A DNA stretch of 64,000 bases from Cohnella rhizoplanae (GCF_948329515.1 NZ_CAOJCN010000001.1:740776-804775); one strand, 5' to 3'; positions 25,142-35,556 are shown, counted from the first letter of the stretch. The notes: generated by a model not told the origin, from the letters alone. Program-made: numbers and translations.

Positions 25142-26368
25142 TCAACGCCTGCCTTGGAGGGTTCGACGCAAGTCCGCGACCCATTGTTCAGGGATCTCCC
25201 ATGGGATGAAATGCCCGCCATGCTCGTGAACCGTAACGTTTACATGGTTATACCAAGCCGCGCGATCGCCTTCGAGGAAGTTTTGAACGCGGGCGTCCGT
25301 TGCGATGCCCGGCGGATTTTCGTAGCCGACGAAGGTGACCCCCGTTGGCGCCTGGATGACGGGCCATCGATCGTGCGATGGCTTCCATGGATAGCGGTTA
25401 TTGTTCGCATAAATGCGCATGGAGGTTTCGATGGCGTTGTTCGCCCAAAATATCGTAGCGTGCGTAAGGATATCGTCTTTGGAAAACACATTTTCCACGT
25501 CGCCCCGGCTGTCGCTCCATCGGGACCAGCGTTCCAGGATCCACGCGAGCATGCCGACCGGCGAGTCGCTAAGTCCGTACGCAAGAGTGCCGGGATCCAA
25601 TACATGCACCGCGAGGTGCGAGGCAAACCGCCGGTCCAGCTCCAATATCCGCTTTAGGTCGGCCTCCGGCAGATGGTCGGGGATAGGCCGGCCGCCGGAC
25701 AGATCCCAAGCGCGATCTCCGTTAAACAAGGTTAGCTTTTGCGCGGACCCGATATGAATGGCATATAGGTGTTCGGGGTATTTGTGACCCAATTGTCCGG
25801 TTACGAGCGCACCTACGTCGCAGCCCGCCGCAGCATATTTTGTGTATCCGAGCGTTTCAGTCATGAGCTTATGCCACAGATCGGCGATCTTCCAGAAGTT
25901 CATGTCCGGATGATCGGGCAGCGGCGCAGAAAAACCGAAGCCGGGAAGCGAGGGGACGATGACGTCGAATGCCTCGGCCGGGTCGCCCCCGAATGCAGCG
26001 GGATCCGCAAGCGGATCGACGACCTTGGACCAATGCCAGAACGTCCACGGCCATCCATGCGACAATATCAATGGCGTCGGATTCGGTCCGGCGCCAGCTT
26101 TATACATAAAGTGCACGGGAACGCCGTCCACCTTAACCGTGTAGTGACGATAAGCGTTGATCGCTTTTTCCGCATGCCGCCAATCGAATCCGTCCATCCA
26201 GTATTCGGCCAATTGCTGGAGTTCTTTTCGTCTTACGCCGTAATATCCATCGTCGTTACCGACGTCCATCGGCCAACGCGTGGCTTTCAGACGGTGTCTA
26301 AGATCGGCTAGCGCTGCATCGGGTATTTCGATAGGATGCGGTTCTAGGTTAATTAAGCGCTCTGCCAT
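25142..26368 (-). CDS. Epoxide hydrolase (EPHX1-like alpha/beta hydrolase)
   Basis: 408 residues with an epoxide-hydrolase N-terminal domain (~5-110) and an alpha/beta-hydrolase core. The oxyanion motif is LSHGWPWTFWHW (~108-119), the nucleophilic Asp is in AAGCDVGALV (~190), and the catalytic His is in VHEHGGHFIPWE near the C-terminus. It opens epoxides to diols with water. The substrate is unknown; detoxification is plausible because it shares a transcript with a MarR regulator 40 bp upstream. AAAGGAGG is 7 nt before ATG 26368. Confidence 0.92.
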   Translation of the reverse strand: MAERLINLEPHPIEIPDAALADLRHRLKATRWPMDVGNDDGYYGVRRKELQQLAEYWMDGFDWRHAEKAINAYRHYTVKVDGVPVHFMYKAGAGPNPTPLILSHGWPWTFWHWSKVVDPLADPAAFGGDPAEAFDVIVPSLPGFGFSAPLPDHPDMNFWKIADLWHKLMTETLGYTKYAAAGCDVGALVTGQLGHKYPEHLYAIHIGSAQKLTLFNGDRAWDLSGGRPIPDHLPEADLKRILELDRRFASHLAVHVLDPGTLAYGLSDSPVGMLAWILERWSRWSDSRGDVENVFSKDDILTHATIFWANNAIETSMRIYANNNRYPWKPSHDRWPVIQAPTGVTFVGYENPPGIATDARVQNFLEGDRAAWYNHVNVTVHEHGGHFIPWEIPEQWVADLRRTLQGRR

Positions 26369-26408
26369 CCCTGTTCCTCCTTTGATCATCTTAAAATTTG
26401 ACCGCTTA

Positions 26409-26861
26409 TTAGGTTGCGGATCGGTTGCCTAATTCGGCAAGGCGTTTGATGGCGGATATCGCCAAGGCAATGGATTGCCTTTCTTCCGGCTGGAGTCCTT
26501 CCATAAAAGTGGTGAGCAGCAAGATACGATCCTTGCGGCGGGACTCGATGATACGGACGCCCTGTTCGGTAATATGGACTTGCACGACGCGGCCGTCTCC
26601 GGGGTCCGGTCTGCGCTCCACAAGACCGTCTTGTTCAAGGCGGGTGACGAGCTGCGTCATGCCCGACTGCGTCAACTGCTCATGGGTCGTCAGTTCCGTG
26701 AGCCGCATCGGACTTTTCCGGGACAACGTGTGCAGGACGGACAGCGTCGTAAAGCTTAATTTGTCCTTGGCGGGCAATCGAATGATGATGCGGGTTAATT
26801 CTTCGAAAGCAAGGGCGAAATCGGCAACGTCAAAGTCCGTGTTTTGAATTTTTGGTTTCAT
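26409..26861 (-). CDS. MarR-family transcriptional regulator
   Basis: 150 residues with the winged helix-turn-helix of MarR proteins (LRLTELTTHEQLTQSGMTQL-like block at ~52-72, and the wing DPGDGRVVQVHITEQG at ~85-100). It is divergent from an EmrB-type drug exporter and co-oriented with an epoxide hydrolase, so it probably controls both and responds to a phenolic or drug-like ligand. The promoter predicts a transcript starting at or within a few nucleotides of ATG 26861; only GAGGGC, too close to the start, precedes it. AT-rich direct repeats AATTATAT upstream may be its binding site. Confidence 0.92.
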   Translation of the reverse strand: MKPKIQNTDFDVADFALAFEELTRIIIRLPAKDKLSFTTLSVLHTLSRKSPMRLTELTTHEQLTQSGMTQLVTRLEQDGLVERRPDPGDGRVVQVHITEQGVRIIESRRKDRILLLTTFMEGLQPEERQSIALAISAIKRLAELGNRSAT

Positions 26862-26868
26862 GCCCTCA

Positions 26869-26897
26869 ATTATATTAACAAATTATATAAATATCAA
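26869..26897 (-). promoter_or_regulatory. Sigma-A promoter of marR (near-leaderless)
   Basis: On the minus strand TTGATA (26897-26892), 17-bp spacer, TATAAT (26874-26869). The predicted +1 falls at about 26862, directly before the ATG. A second TATAAT (26887-26882) lacks a -35. Confidence 0.7.
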
Positions 26898-26911
26898 ATA
26901 TAAATTTTGGC

Positions 26912-26950
26912 GTAAAAAAAGATGAACCTGCAGGAATCCAGGGTCATCTC
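26912..26950 (-). terminator. Minus-strand terminator-like hairpin between marR and the exporter
   Basis: A 10-bp stem with one mismatch (26921-26930 with 26940-26949) followed, on the minus strand, by seven Ts. No minus-strand gene lies upstream of it. It may insulate the marR promoter from antisense transcription. Confidence 0.5.
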
Positions 26951-26978
26951 AAAAACGAGAGGAAATTGAAAAGGGAGA

Positions 26979-27007
26979 TTGAACGAAAAATAACGCTATG
27001 ATATAAT
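26979..27007 (+). promoter_or_regulatory. Sigma-A promoter of the drug exporter
   Basis: TTGAAC (26979-26984), 17-bp spacer, TATAAT (27002-27007). It gives a leader of about 130 nt that contains an AGGAGG (27033-27038) with no usual start codon at normal distance. Confidence 0.75.
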
Positions 27008-27142
27008 CAATAGCGCTTCTGTAAATGAAAATAGGAGGTTATTCGGTTTTATTCCCATCTTAATTGTAAGCCGGCAGCTTTGTTTTGTCAAGCCTCGATT
27101 TCACTCAACCCAGCTCGTACTGCGAGCAGAAAGCAGGGATCT

Positions 27143-28636
27143 ATGTCAGCAGCTAAGCAACCCCAAGCCAGAACGGCCGGCGGAGACGAATTCTCGCTGA
27201 AGGCCATCTTGCCGCCGCTCATGGCGATTATCGTCGGCATGATCATGGTCATCCTGGACAGTACCGTCGTCAACAATGCGATACCCAAGCTCGTGGATTA
27301 CTTCCATACCGACCTGAAGACGATCCAGTGGACCGTCACCGGCTATACGCTGGCTCTGTCCGCCGTGATCCCGCTCGCGGGCTGGATGACCGATAAATTC
27401 GGCGCCAAGCGAATATTCCTGATTACGATCGCCTTGTTCACGATGGGCTCCGTCTTATGCGGCATCGCCCAAACGCCCGAACAACTAATCTTGTATCGCG
27501 TCATTCAAGGCTTGGGGGGCGGGATGGTGGCTCCGATCGGGATGGCGATGGTGTTCAAGCTCGCGCCGCCGGAGCGCCGCGGCTCGATCATGGGCGTACT
27601 CGGCATCCCGATGCTGATGGCGCCGGCATTCGGACCGGTACTCTCCGGCTGGCTGGTCGATTCCGTCAGCTGGCACTGGATCTTCATCATTAATCTGCCG
27701 ATCGGCATTCTCGCCATGATCCTCGGGTATAAGTATCTGCCGCGTTCGGACCGGCATGCGGCGCCGCATCTGGACGTCGTAGGCATGTGCCTCGCGCCTG
27801 TCGCGTTCGCCATGCTGGCCTATGGCGTGAGCGAGGGCGGCTCCGGCTGGTCCCAGGCTTCGACGATCACGGGCCTTGTCGTCGGCGGCATCGCGCTTAT
27901 TCTTTTCATCTTCGTGGAGCTCAACCAGAAGCAGCCGCTGCTGGAGCTGAAAGTGTTCAAGTCGTCCGACTTTACGCGCAGCATCGTGCTGACATGGATC
28001 GTGCAGCTCGCGCTGTTCGGCGCGATGCTGATCGTGCCGCTCTATTTGCAGGGCGTCATGCATTACTCCGCGCTGGAGACAGGCTGGATTCTGATGCCGC
28101 AGGCGCTCTGCGCGGGCATTGCGATGCCGATTAGCGGCCGCCTGTTCGATAAGATCGGCGCGCGACCGCTCGCATTCTCCGGTCTTGCGGTGATATCGGT
28201 CTCCCTGTTCGTCTTGTCCGGCATCACGGTGGAGACGCCGTTGTGGACGATTATTCTCTGCATCTGCTTCATCGGTCTGGGCATGGGCTTCTCGATGATG
28301 CCGCTCAACACGCATGTGCTCAACACTGCGCCGCGGCACTTGGTCGGCCGGGTCACGCCGCTTACGACGGCTGCGCAGCAGGTTGTCGTCTCTTTTGCAG
28401 TCGCCGGTCTAACGGGATATCTGACGTCGCAGATCGCTTCCCATACGGCCGGAGCGCCTGCGGACGCGAATCCGCTGAGCGCTACCGTGGCCGGATATGG
28501 TGATACGTTTTTCCTGTCCGCATGCATCGTGACCGCAGGCGTCGCGCTGACGCTTCTGCTTCGCAAGCCGAAGCGGCAGGAGCAAGGCGCCGCCGAAGGC
28601 GACATGCCGGACCCGGCGATGACGATGGGGCATTGA
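27143..28636 (+). CDS. EmrB/QacA-type (DHA2) MFS drug exporter
   Basis: 497 residues with 14 predicted membrane helices, a proton-coupled DHA2 exporter. Motif C-like and A-like signatures are present: MVILDSTVVNNAIPKL in helix 1 (typical EmrB/LmrB), GWMTDKFGAKRIFL after helix 2, RVIQGLGGGMVAPIG (motif B) and GPVLSGWLVDSVSWHWIFII (motif C region). The divergent MarR gene suggests ligand-induced expression. ATG 27143 has a modest AGGGAT 2-3 nt upstream. The frame is open further upstream, including TTG 27080, so the start is not certain. Confidence 0.93.
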   Translation: MSAAKQPQARTAGGDEFSLKAILPPLMAIIVGMIMVILDSTVVNNAIPKLVDYFHTDLKTIQWTVTGYTLALSAVIPLAGWMTDKFGAKRIFLITIALFTMGSVLCGIAQTPEQLILYRVIQGLGGGMVAPIGMAMVFKLAPPERRGSIMGVLGIPMLMAPAFGPVLSGWLVDSVSWHWIFIINLPIGILAMILGYKYLPRSDRHAAPHLDVVGMCLAPVAFAMLAYGVSEGGSGWSQASTITGLVVGGIALILFIFVELNQKQPLLELKVFKSSDFTRSIVLTWIVQLALFGAMLIVPLYLQGVMHYSALETGWILMPQALCAGIAMPISGRLFDKIGARPLAFSGLAVISVSLFVLSGITVETPLWTIILCICFIGLGMGFSMMPLNTHVLNTAPRHLVGRVTPLTTAAQQVVVSFAVAGLTGYLTSQIASHTAGAPADANPLSATVAGYGDTFFLSACIVTAGVALTLLLRKPKRQEQGAAEGDMPDPAMTMGH

Positions 28637-28665
28637 GGGGAAATAACGGTTATCGTATATTAAAT

Positions 28666-28704
28666 GCAAAAAGCCTTGGCCGATAGCGGACCAAGGCTTT
28701 TTGC
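28666..28704 (+). terminator. Bidirectional terminator between the exporter and the lyase gene
   Basis: Perfect 14-bp stem (28666-28679 with 28691-28704), 11-nt loop, with A and T runs. Confidence 0.88.
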
Positions 28705-28711
28705 TGCATGC

Positions 28712-31700
28712 CTAACCGATAATTCGGTAGGCGACGAACGCCAAATCTTCGATATCTACGACGTTGTCTCCGTTGATATCCGCGATTCTGGCCGCCGCCC
28801 AATCCGGGCTGAGCGGATCCTTTCCATAATGAGTCGATACCTTCACGAAGTCCGCAATGTTGAAGAGCGGGTTATCGTCCATGTTGCCGGTCGCGTCGGT
28901 AATGCGATGGGACTCGAAGGCGGCGATCGCTTCGGACAGATCCGTCCGCGCCGCTTGCACCTCCGCCTCGGTCGTGTCGGTCCGATTGAATACGGCCTTA
29001 GCCGCATCGATGGCCGACGTCAGCGCGGACTTCAAGCCTGCAAGCGCGGAGCTGAAGAAGGTGCCGGCAGCATTTCCCGCAACCGCCTGGTCGCGAACCG
29101 CTTCAGCCTGCGCGATCAACGCGCCGAGCGACGCTTTTCCCGAGAGGACGACTTGCGCCGAGCTACCCGCTAGCGCCGTGATCGCGCCGGATTCCGAAGA
29201 TGCCGATACGGCAGAAGCCGTGAAGCTCGCCGCACCCGGATCCGCATCCGGCTTCGCCTGGAAGCGCAGCGTCAGGAAGGCATCGTCCGCAGGCAGCGTT
29301 CCGGTACCGGTCCTCGCCGACAGAATGCGCAGCTTGCCTGCAGCTTCGTCGTTCGTGACGATGACCGCTTGCTGCTCGTAATCCTTCGCATATCCGGTAT
29401 AGGAGAACCTGCCCGGATCGTAAGACAGCGTGACATCGACCCCCGCAGCCGATTCGATCTGCTTCAGCGCCAGTTGAACCTCAAACGGCTGGCCCGGTCC
29501 CACGGTACTGGCGCTCGGTGTCGCCTTGATCGTCGGTTCGGCTGCCTCATCGGTCTTGACCAAGCCGATCCAGTCCATGTTCATCGGCCCTCTGACGTTC
29601 CACATCTTGAGCTGAACCTGGCCCGCGGGCAGGGGGGCGTCGGCGTGGACGGTCAGCGCTTTCCAATATTCCGGCAGCGTTCCGAAGTCGTACGTCGTTT
29701 CCGCTTCGGCCGTATAGAATTTATTGCCCAGTTGAATCAGGCGGGCGGGCAGGCCGCTCGTCGCCTCCCACGCGACGTACTTGATGACGATGTCGTAGTT
29801 GCCGGCTTCCGGCACGTTCAGATTCCACGTCATATTTTGACCGACGGTCGCCCAATTGCTGACGCCTTTTCCGCCCGACAGCCAGGGCCGCGAGCTATAC
29901 ACATTAAACGTACCGCCGTCGGTATCGACGAAGCTCTCGGCTTCCGCGAACACGTCCAGACTTTCCTTGACGGTATCGTAGTCGCTCGTTGCCGCCGTAG
30001 GCGTGATTCCGCCGGCTCCTGCGCTGCGCAGCTTCAACGTGCCGGTGATCTCGGGCAGTATAAACTTCGCGTTTGCCCCGATGAAGAGGACGGGTTGTAC
30101 GGCTCCCAGCCCTTCGAAGATGAGGCCCGGCGGCGCTTCGACGACCTCGTATAGCGCGGCCGAATTGGTTAAGGCTCCCCAAGCTGCCGTTCCGCCTTTT
30201 CCGTCGCCATAGGCGGACAGCGTCACCGACGATGCGACGCCGTCGATCTCGACCGGATAGGAGACCGTTCCCATCGGCGCCGGTGCAGGAATGTCGCCGA
30301 GCAGCAGCTGATGCTGGCCGGGCTCGACATTCAGCGTTAAGGCGCTGCCTGCCGTATCCCAATGCACGCCGCGCGTATACACGGCTTCCGTCACGCTGCC
30401 GCCCTTGGGCAGGCTGCGGTGCGATTCGTCGAGTACGGTCGTGACGCCGGATTTATGCAGGCTGACCTGCGAGCCCTGCGTTCCCGTAATCGACAGCTCG
30501 TCGCCCGACAGCGCGATCGTCGCCGGCTGCGTACTGTCGATCATCGTGACGCCGTTCATGATCATTCGGGTACCGCCGACCAGAAGGATGGAATCGCCCT
30601 TGACGGTGGCCGCTATGCCTTCAAACTGTATGCTTCCGGCATCTACGACGCCGCTGTGGGCGGAACGTACATAGACATCCGTACCGTCAGAGAAATGCAG
30701 CTTGCGGTACGTTCCGTGATCCTCGGAGACAATGTCCTGCGGCGTAGAACCGACTTTGTAGGGGACATAGGTGGACACCAGCGTCGCATTCTCGGTTTTC
30801 GGCGTTTCGAATTTGGCATGAATCCGTTTGACGCCCGCATATTTTTGTCCGGTTGGCAGCCATTCCGTGCCGTTCACGTCCAGGTACTGATCGGTTTTGG
30901 ATGCTGTCAATCCCGGATAATACAGCCGCATTTTCAAAGCCGCTTTATTTTTGACGATGGTCGCGCCGCTTTGATCCGCGTCGATCGTCAAGCTTTTATC
31001 GGCTTGCAGCCAATATTCGAAGCTCGAGCCCCCCGGGGCCCGCGCATCCAGATTATCGACGACGACCATGGCGCCCGGCTTGACGTAGATGACGCTGCGC
31101 CTGGCCAGATCGAGTCCGGCTTGGCTGCCGGTGTTATAGGCCTGCGTAGCGTCGCCTACCGCGGCGTCGAAGTCTTTGTTGGTGGCGAAGCCTGTAATTT
31201 GCCCCGTCGCCGTCATGTCGAAGATTTTCTGGCCTTGCTTGTTATCATAGGTAATCGCGTTATGGGCAAAGGTTTGCTTGGCGTATTTTTGGAAGTGATC
31301 GCTCTCATAATTGTCGTAAAAACCGCCATCGACCGTCAGATCCTCGCCAAACGCTTTGATCATAATGCCGTTCTGATCGGCATGGCTATGATTGTAGCTG
31401 CCGAACGGACTGGATTTGAAATAGAACGATACCCGTTTCGGATCGAGCAGACTGGAATGCATGGCGACCGTGCCGATATTTTCGAAGTACTTGGCGGTCG
31501 GCATCTCTACTGGCGGACGCGCAGACAAGCTGCTGTCTTCGTACAGGTAAGTGATGAAGTTGGCATAATCGTAGGGGTCCCGCTGCGCATACCACTGCAT
31601 GACCTCGTTTTGCTGCATCTGCGCGCTTCGCGTTACGCTCGCCGCGACGAATGACCGGGAGATATTCTCGTTGTCGTCCCCGAATGGCCCGTTTTTCTGA

Positions 31701-34006
31701 CCGTAAGGCAGCATGTACATCGGGTACGAAGGTTCATTGCGCAAAAATGCCTTGTTATACAGGCTAAAGCCCGTAGCTGCATACAGGGTATCGATAAACT
31801 GTTTGTTGCTCATCGTGGACCATTGCCAGTAGCCTTCGCCATTGCCCCAACTGCCGTCTTCGCCGCCCCAAGGAGGCAATAAATTAATGTAGGCGGGCAC
31901 GATCAGATTGAACCATTCCTGCGCGTCTTCCGACACGACGGCGTCGTTCACGCTGATCTCGTCATGCAGCAAGGCCGTCGAGATGATGCCCAGGAAGCCG
32001 AACACGGTCCAGCCATGCGAGTCGTATGGTTTACTGGAGATCGGTTTGCTGTCGTACAGGACATCGTCCGCAATTATTTTGGCGCGTTTATGCACCATCG
32101 TCAACACGTCTTCGCGCTCCGCGGGACTGAGGAGATCATAGATCCAGTCGTAAGCCATCGCGCCCGTGATCGCGATCTCCCGGTGAGCCTGATCGTCTTT
32201 TTTATAGTAGGTTGGACTCTCGGTACCCGTGCTCCACGAAGAAATATGCAGCAGCCGCCTTTTGGCGAATTCGCCGTAAGCGGGATCCTGGGTGATCAAG
32301 TAAATAAATGCGGCGTCCAGCAATGGATTCGTGATGGCTGACGTCTGATCGAGAATTTTGGGCTTCGGATTTTCAGCCGTAGACAGAACGGGCTCGCCCG
32401 GCATCGGCTCCGGATGATTCGCCTCGGCCTCGACTCTTGCTTGCACGCGTCCCTTTACGACATCGAACGTCTTTTTGCCGTCGCCGTCTTTTCTCGCGCG
32501 GAAGTCTTCCAGCGTATCCGGCGTCGTCAGAATGCGCGGATGAGCGGCCGGTACGGCATTGAACAGATCTGAAAGGGGCGGCACTGGAAACGGTACGTTG
32601 TCCGCGTCGATGCGGAACCGGCGAACATCGCTCCAGGCTGACCAGCCCTCCGTCTTATGGAATCTGACTTTCCAGAAGTAGCTCTGACCGCCTGCGAAAA
32701 TATGGGGGAAATTATAATAGTTTGCGGCGATATCGCTCTTCTGGTATGAAATCGTCTGGAAGGCGTTGTCCGTAGACACCTGCAATTCGTACGCATCGGC
32801 ATGATCGATAAAAGGCCAGCCGAAGTCGGGCGGATTCTGCGTCGTTACGAGATGATCGATCGGCTGGAATTTCCTTGTAGTTGCCGGATCCTGTCCGATG
32901 GGCCAATCCAGCGAACCTGCGGGGGGAGGCGTAGGCGTCGGGGAAGCCGTAGGGCCAGGCGTCGAACTGGATACCGTCAGCGAGGCCTGATCGAAGTAAA
33001 TGTCGGCGGTTCCGGCGCCGGAGGTGGACAATTCGATCTGTACGCCGGTGGCCCCGGCCGGAGGCTCGGCGGTTAGCGTCAACGACTCCCATCCGCCGGT
33101 TCCTGCGGTTTGCGCTTCAATAAATTGTTGTTCGGTCGCGCCGAGGAAGCGTAGGATCAGACTTCCGCCTCCGGACGCTGCCTTCGCTTTGACGAAAGCC
33201 GTATACGACTTGCCGGATACGGTCGGCGCTATCGCGCTTTTTGCGCTGTATGCATCCGCAACGGATGGATCGACGATGCGCAGCGAGTAGTTGCCATGTG
33301 CCGAATAGACGGCTCCGTTAACGGTAGCGACGCTAGAGGACGAACCATGATCCGCAAGCGTCCAGCCGTTCGGCTTGGTGCCCGTCACCGCTTCGAAGCT
33401 AGGATTCAGGATCAGTTCGGTCGTCTTAAACGATGCGTCATCCACATAGACCGTGCCGATCTGATGGCTGCTCGGGACGACGAGGATCATCTGGACAGTT
33501 ACCGTATCGGCTGGCGGCGTATCGCTATATTCAAGCGATTGCCATTGCGGACCGGTACCGCTGCTGCCGACGACTTTTTGCGTATTGTCTCCGTTTGCCT
33601 TGTAGTATCGGATGATCATGGAGACGCCGCCGACTTCGACTCTTGCTTTAGCGCTGGCATTGTAAGTCGTTCCGGGAGAATAGGGAATCTTGGCGCTTGA
33701 GACGCCCGCCGCAAGCGTGCTGGACGTATCCGTGAGCTTGACGCTGTACGTCCCTTCCGATGCTTGATCCGTAACCGACTCGACGGTCACGCCTGCCGGC
33801 GTACCTGTCGCATATTTCGACCACCCTGTCGGCAACCCGCCGGACACTTGCTCGAAGCCCGGGTTCGCGAGCAACTCAGGTCCCAGGGCGGCGACGTCGA
33901 CCTGGGCGCTCGCGTGCCGCGGCGCAAGTAGATTTAAGAACAGGCTTAAACCCATAATCAGGGCCATCGCTGCCGAGATTTTGCTATAACGCATACGGTT
34001 ATACAA
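28712..34006 (-). CDS. Giant secreted heparinase II/III-like polysaccharide lyase with cohesin and dockerin
   Basis: 1764 residues, exported (signal peptide ends HASA-QVD at ~35). In order: two carbohydrate-binding-like beta-sandwich domains beginning LLANPGFE and LILNPSFE (~40-195, ~197-345), a Pro/Thr linker, a DUF4962/heparinase II N-terminal helical domain (~370-830), a heparinase II/III-like domain (~860-1230; [19 protein letters not shown] likely carries catalytic His residues), a C-terminal carbohydrate-binding domain (~1350-1500), a cohesin domain (~1505-1640; [17 protein letters not shown]), a short FIVAR-like helical segment, and a type I dockerin at the end ([18 protein letters not shown]). 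It probably depolymerises an acidic polysaccharide outside the cell. TTG 34006 has AGGAGG 9 nt upstream. A cre site lies before it. Substrate unknown. Confidence 0.88.
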   Translation of the reverse strand: MYNRMRYSKISAAMALIMGLSLFLNLLAPRHASAQVDVAALGPELLANPGFEQVSGGLPTGWSKYATGTPAGVTVESVTDQASEGTYSVKLTDTSSTLAAGVSSAKIPYSPGTTYNASAKARVEVGGVSMIIRYYKANGDNTQKVVGSSGTGPQWQSLEYSDTPPADTVTVQMILVVPSSHQIGTVYVDDASFKTTELILNPSFEAVTGTKPNGWTLADHGSSSSVATVNGAVYSAHGNYSLRIVDPSVADAYSAKSAIAPTVSGKSYTAFVKAKAASGGGSLILRFLGATEQQFIEAQTAGTGGWESLTLTAEPPAGATGVQIELSTSGAGTADIYFDQASLTVSSSTPGPTASPTPTPPPAGSLDWPIGQDPATTRKFQPIDHLVTTQNPPDFGWPFIDHADAYELQVSTDNAFQTISYQKSDIAANYYNFPHIFAGGQSYFWKVRFHKTEGWSAWSDVRRFRIDADNVPFPVPPLSDLFNAVPAAHPRILTTPDTLEDFRARKDGDGKKTFDVVKGRVQARVEAEANHPEPMPGEPVLSTAENPKPKILDQTSAITNPLLDAAFIYLITQDPAYGEFAKRRLLHISSWSTGTESPTYYKKDDQAHREIAITGAMAYDWIYDLLSPAEREDVLTMVHKRAKIIADDVLYDSKPISSKPYDSHGWTVFGFLGIISTALLHDEISVNDAVVSEDAQEWFNLIVPAYINLLPPWGGEDGSWGNGEGYWQWSTMSNKQFIDTLYAATGFSLYNKAFLRNEPSYPMYMLPYGQKNGPFGDDNENISRSFVAASVTRSAQMQQNEVMQWYAQRDPYDYANFITYLYEDSSLSARPPVEMPTAKYFENIGTVAMHSSLLDPKRVSFYFKSSPFGSYNHSHADQNGIMIKAFGEDLTVDGGFYDNYESDHFQKYAKQTFAHNAITYDNKQGQKIFDMTATGQITGFATNKDFDAAVGDATQAYNTGSQAGLDLARRSVIYVKPGAMVVVDNLDARAPGGSSFEYWLQADKSLTIDADQSGATIVKNKAALKMRLYYPGLTASKTDQYLDVNGTEWLPTGQKYAGVKRIHAKFETPKTENATLVSTYVPYKVGSTPQDIVSEDHGTYRKLHFSDGTDVYVRSAHSGVVDAGSIQFEGIAATVKGDSILLVGGTRMIMNGVTMIDSTQPATIALSGDELSITGTQGSQVSLHKSGVTTVLDESHRSLPKGGSVTEAVYTRGVHWDTAGSALTLNVEPGQHQLLLGDIPAPAPMGTVSYPVEIDGVASSVTLSAYGDGKGGTAAWGALTNSAALYEVVEAPPGLIFEGLGAVQPVLFIGANAKFILPEITGTLKLRSAGAGGITPTAATSDYDTVKESLDVFAEAESFVDTDGGTFNVYSSRPWLSGGKGVSNWATVGQNMTWNLNVPEAGNYDIVIKYVAWEATSGLPARLIQLGNKFYTAEAETTYDFGTLPEYWKALTVHADAPLPAGQVQLKMWNVRGPMNMDWIGLVKTDEAAEPTIKATPSASTVGPGQPFEVQLALKQIESAAGVDVTLSYDPGRFSYTGYAKDYEQQAVIVTNDEAAGKLRILSARTGTGTLPADDAFLTLRFQAKPDADPGAASFTASAVSASSESGAITALAGSSAQVVLSGKASLGALIAQAEAVRDQAVAGNAAGTFFSSALAGLKSALTSAIDAAKAVFNRTDTTEAEVQAARTDLSEAIAAFESHRITDATGNMDDNPLFNIADFVKVSTHYGKDPLSPDWAAARIADINGDNVVDIEDLAFVAYRIIG

Positions 34007-34085
34007 GTTTATCCGCCTCCTGTGTAATGAGATAGCCGATTCGTAAAATGCTTTCGATCGTTCGCCTCCCTTTCATTCGTAAGCT

Positions 34086-34099
34086 TGAGAACGCTTACA
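34086..34099. promoter_or_regulatory. CcpA cre site upstream of the lyase gene
   Basis: Read on the minus strand, TGTAAGCGTTCTCA fits every fixed position of the Bacillus cre consensus TGWNANCGNTNWCA. It lies ~80 bp before the start codon, where CcpA would repress in the presence of preferred sugars. Confidence 0.7.
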
Positions 34100-34353
34100 A
34101 CTCAGCTCTACTCCTACTGCTTCGCCATCTTACCGCTAGGCAGGCGATAGCGTAAATCAGCAGATATTCCGGATTTTCGGACGATTTATGGTTTTTATCG
34201 AAAAAAGACCAGCCTCTGAAAAAAGGACCAGTCCGCTAGGCGACGGAGCGTCGCCGAAAATAAGGATGTTTGGCTGCTTTCATTTGCCGGGTAAGGAGGA
34301 GTCGAATCAAGAGCAGGAGGGAGGGAAGGCGAAGGCAATCTCTTCGCCGAACG
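34100..34353. other. Intergenic region between the lyase and the DUF1206 gene
   Basis: No gene seen. A GGCGACG-GAG-CGTCGCC hairpin (34239-34255) without T-run is present. AAGGAGGAG at 34292-34300 has no ATG, GTG or TTG at normal distance. Confidence 0.35.
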
Positions 34354-35241
34354 ATGAGCGTCGTAAAAACGGAAAAATACGAGCAAAACATAAATATTAG
34401 ACATCGGACGGGCACGAAAACGCGGGAGGCGCTGCATGAAGCGGAGCCTGCGATCGATAAATTCGCAAAAGCCGGCTACTTGGCTAAAGGAACGGTATAC
34501 ATCCTGATCGGCGTATTGGCGATGTTGACCGCGATCGGGCATCGAAGGGAAACGACGGATACGAAGGGCGCCATCGAGACGATCGGCGCGCAGCCTTTAG
34601 GCGGCGTTCTGCTGCTCGTTCTTGCAGCCGGACTGGCCGGATTCGCGGCATGGCGGTTCGTACAGGCCTTCGCTGATCCGGACGGCGAGGGCCGGGGCGG
34701 TAAAGGCATGCTGGTGCGCGCCTCTTATTTTGGCGGGGGTATTTTCTACGGGGTACTTACCTATCATGCGGCGAAGACGATCTTTGGCGCCCGGGCGTCT
34801 TCGGAAGACAGCGAACAAACGTTGACGGCCGTGCTTCTCCGGCAGCCGCTTGGCGCGGCTATCATTGCGGCAGTCGGCCTCGGCTTTGCCATATACGGAA
34901 TGATTCAATTCGTCCAAGCGATACGCAATTCCTTTACGGATACATTCAAAATGGATGAAATACAGCCTGCTATGTATCGGCCTCTCGTGGCAGCTGCGAA
35001 GTTCGGACTTTGCGCAAGAGGAATCGTATTCGGCCTCATCGGCTATTTCCTCGTACGCACCGCCATTTTTTCCGACCCGGAAGAAACGAAAGGCTTGGAC
35101 GACGCGCTGGCCGAGCTCGCCAGGCAGCCGCTCGGCCGTTGGCAGCTGGGCGCCGCGGCGCTCGGATTGATCGCGTACGGGCTCTATATGTTCGGATTGG
35201 CCCGCTACCGGAAGACGATCGGCAAGCAGCGCGAATCATGA
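34354..35241 (+). CDS. DUF1206 membrane protein (three repeats)
   Basis: About 295 residues with six membrane helices arranged as three copies of the two-helix DUF1206 repeat: AKAGYLAKGTVYILIGVLAM (~30), VRASYFGGGIFYGVLTYHAA (~120) and AKFGLCARGIVFGLIGYFLV (~215). The protein sits in the cytoplasmic membrane; no function is established. ATG 34354 lacks a good ribosome site, and the frame continues upstream to TTG 34270 through an Arg-rich segment, so the start is unsure. The spore gene tlp follows 90 bp later, which may point to co-expression but is not proof. Confidence 0.82.
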   Translation: MSVVKTEKYEQNINIRHRTGTKTREALHEAEPAIDKFAKAGYLAKGTVYILIGVLAMLTAIGHRRETTDTKGAIETIGAQPLGGVLLLVLAAGLAGFAAWRFVQAFADPDGEGRGGKGMLVRASYFGGGIFYGVLTYHAAKTIFGARASSEDSEQTLTAVLLRQPLGAAIIAAVGLGFAIYGMIQFVQAIRNSFTDTFKMDEIQPAMYRPLVAAAKFGLCARGIVFGLIGYFLVRTAIFSDPEETKGLDDALAELARQPLGRWQLGAAALGLIAYGLYMFGLARYRKTIGKQRES

Positions 35242-35331
35242 ACCGGCGATATCGCGCATAAAACCGGCTCCCGGCGATCAAGCTATCGCTTAGCGCGCAT
35301 AGGCGCGACAATGAACAGGAGGCGACTATCG

Positions 35332-35556
35332 ATGGCCAAGCCGGATAACCGCGAGGATAACGTCGTTCACTTGCAACAACATATCCAAGATACCGAGGAG
35401 AACCTGATCGAAGCGGAGAGCTACTTGAACGAATTCGCTAGCGAGATCAGCGACAAAGAGCGCAGCCAGATCGAAGCGAAAAACGAACGCCGCAAAGACA
35501 GCCTCGCCAGCTTCCGCGAGGAAGTCAAGGACGAAGCTGCCCACTCCAAAGAATAA
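35332..35556 (+). CDS. tlp: Small acid-soluble spore protein Tlp
   Basis: A 74-residue, highly charged protein starting MAKPDNREDNVVHLQQHIQD, with the conserved core ERSQIEAKNERRKDSLASFR and ending DEAAHS; this is the Tlp family of minor SASPs. In Bacillus it is made in the forespore and binds no known partner. It marks the organism as an endospore former. AGGAGG lies 9 nt before ATG 35332, which fixes the start over the longer frame to 35311. I could not identify a clear sigma-G promoter. A strong terminator follows. Confidence 0.93.
   Translation: MAKPDNREDNVVHLQQHIQDTEENLIEAESYLNEFASEISDKERSQIEAKNERRKDSLASFREEVKDEAAHSKE

Noticed and set aside
34239..34255. GGCGACG/CGTCGCC hairpin as a terminator
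   Set aside because: No T-run on either strand, and no gene end is close enough.
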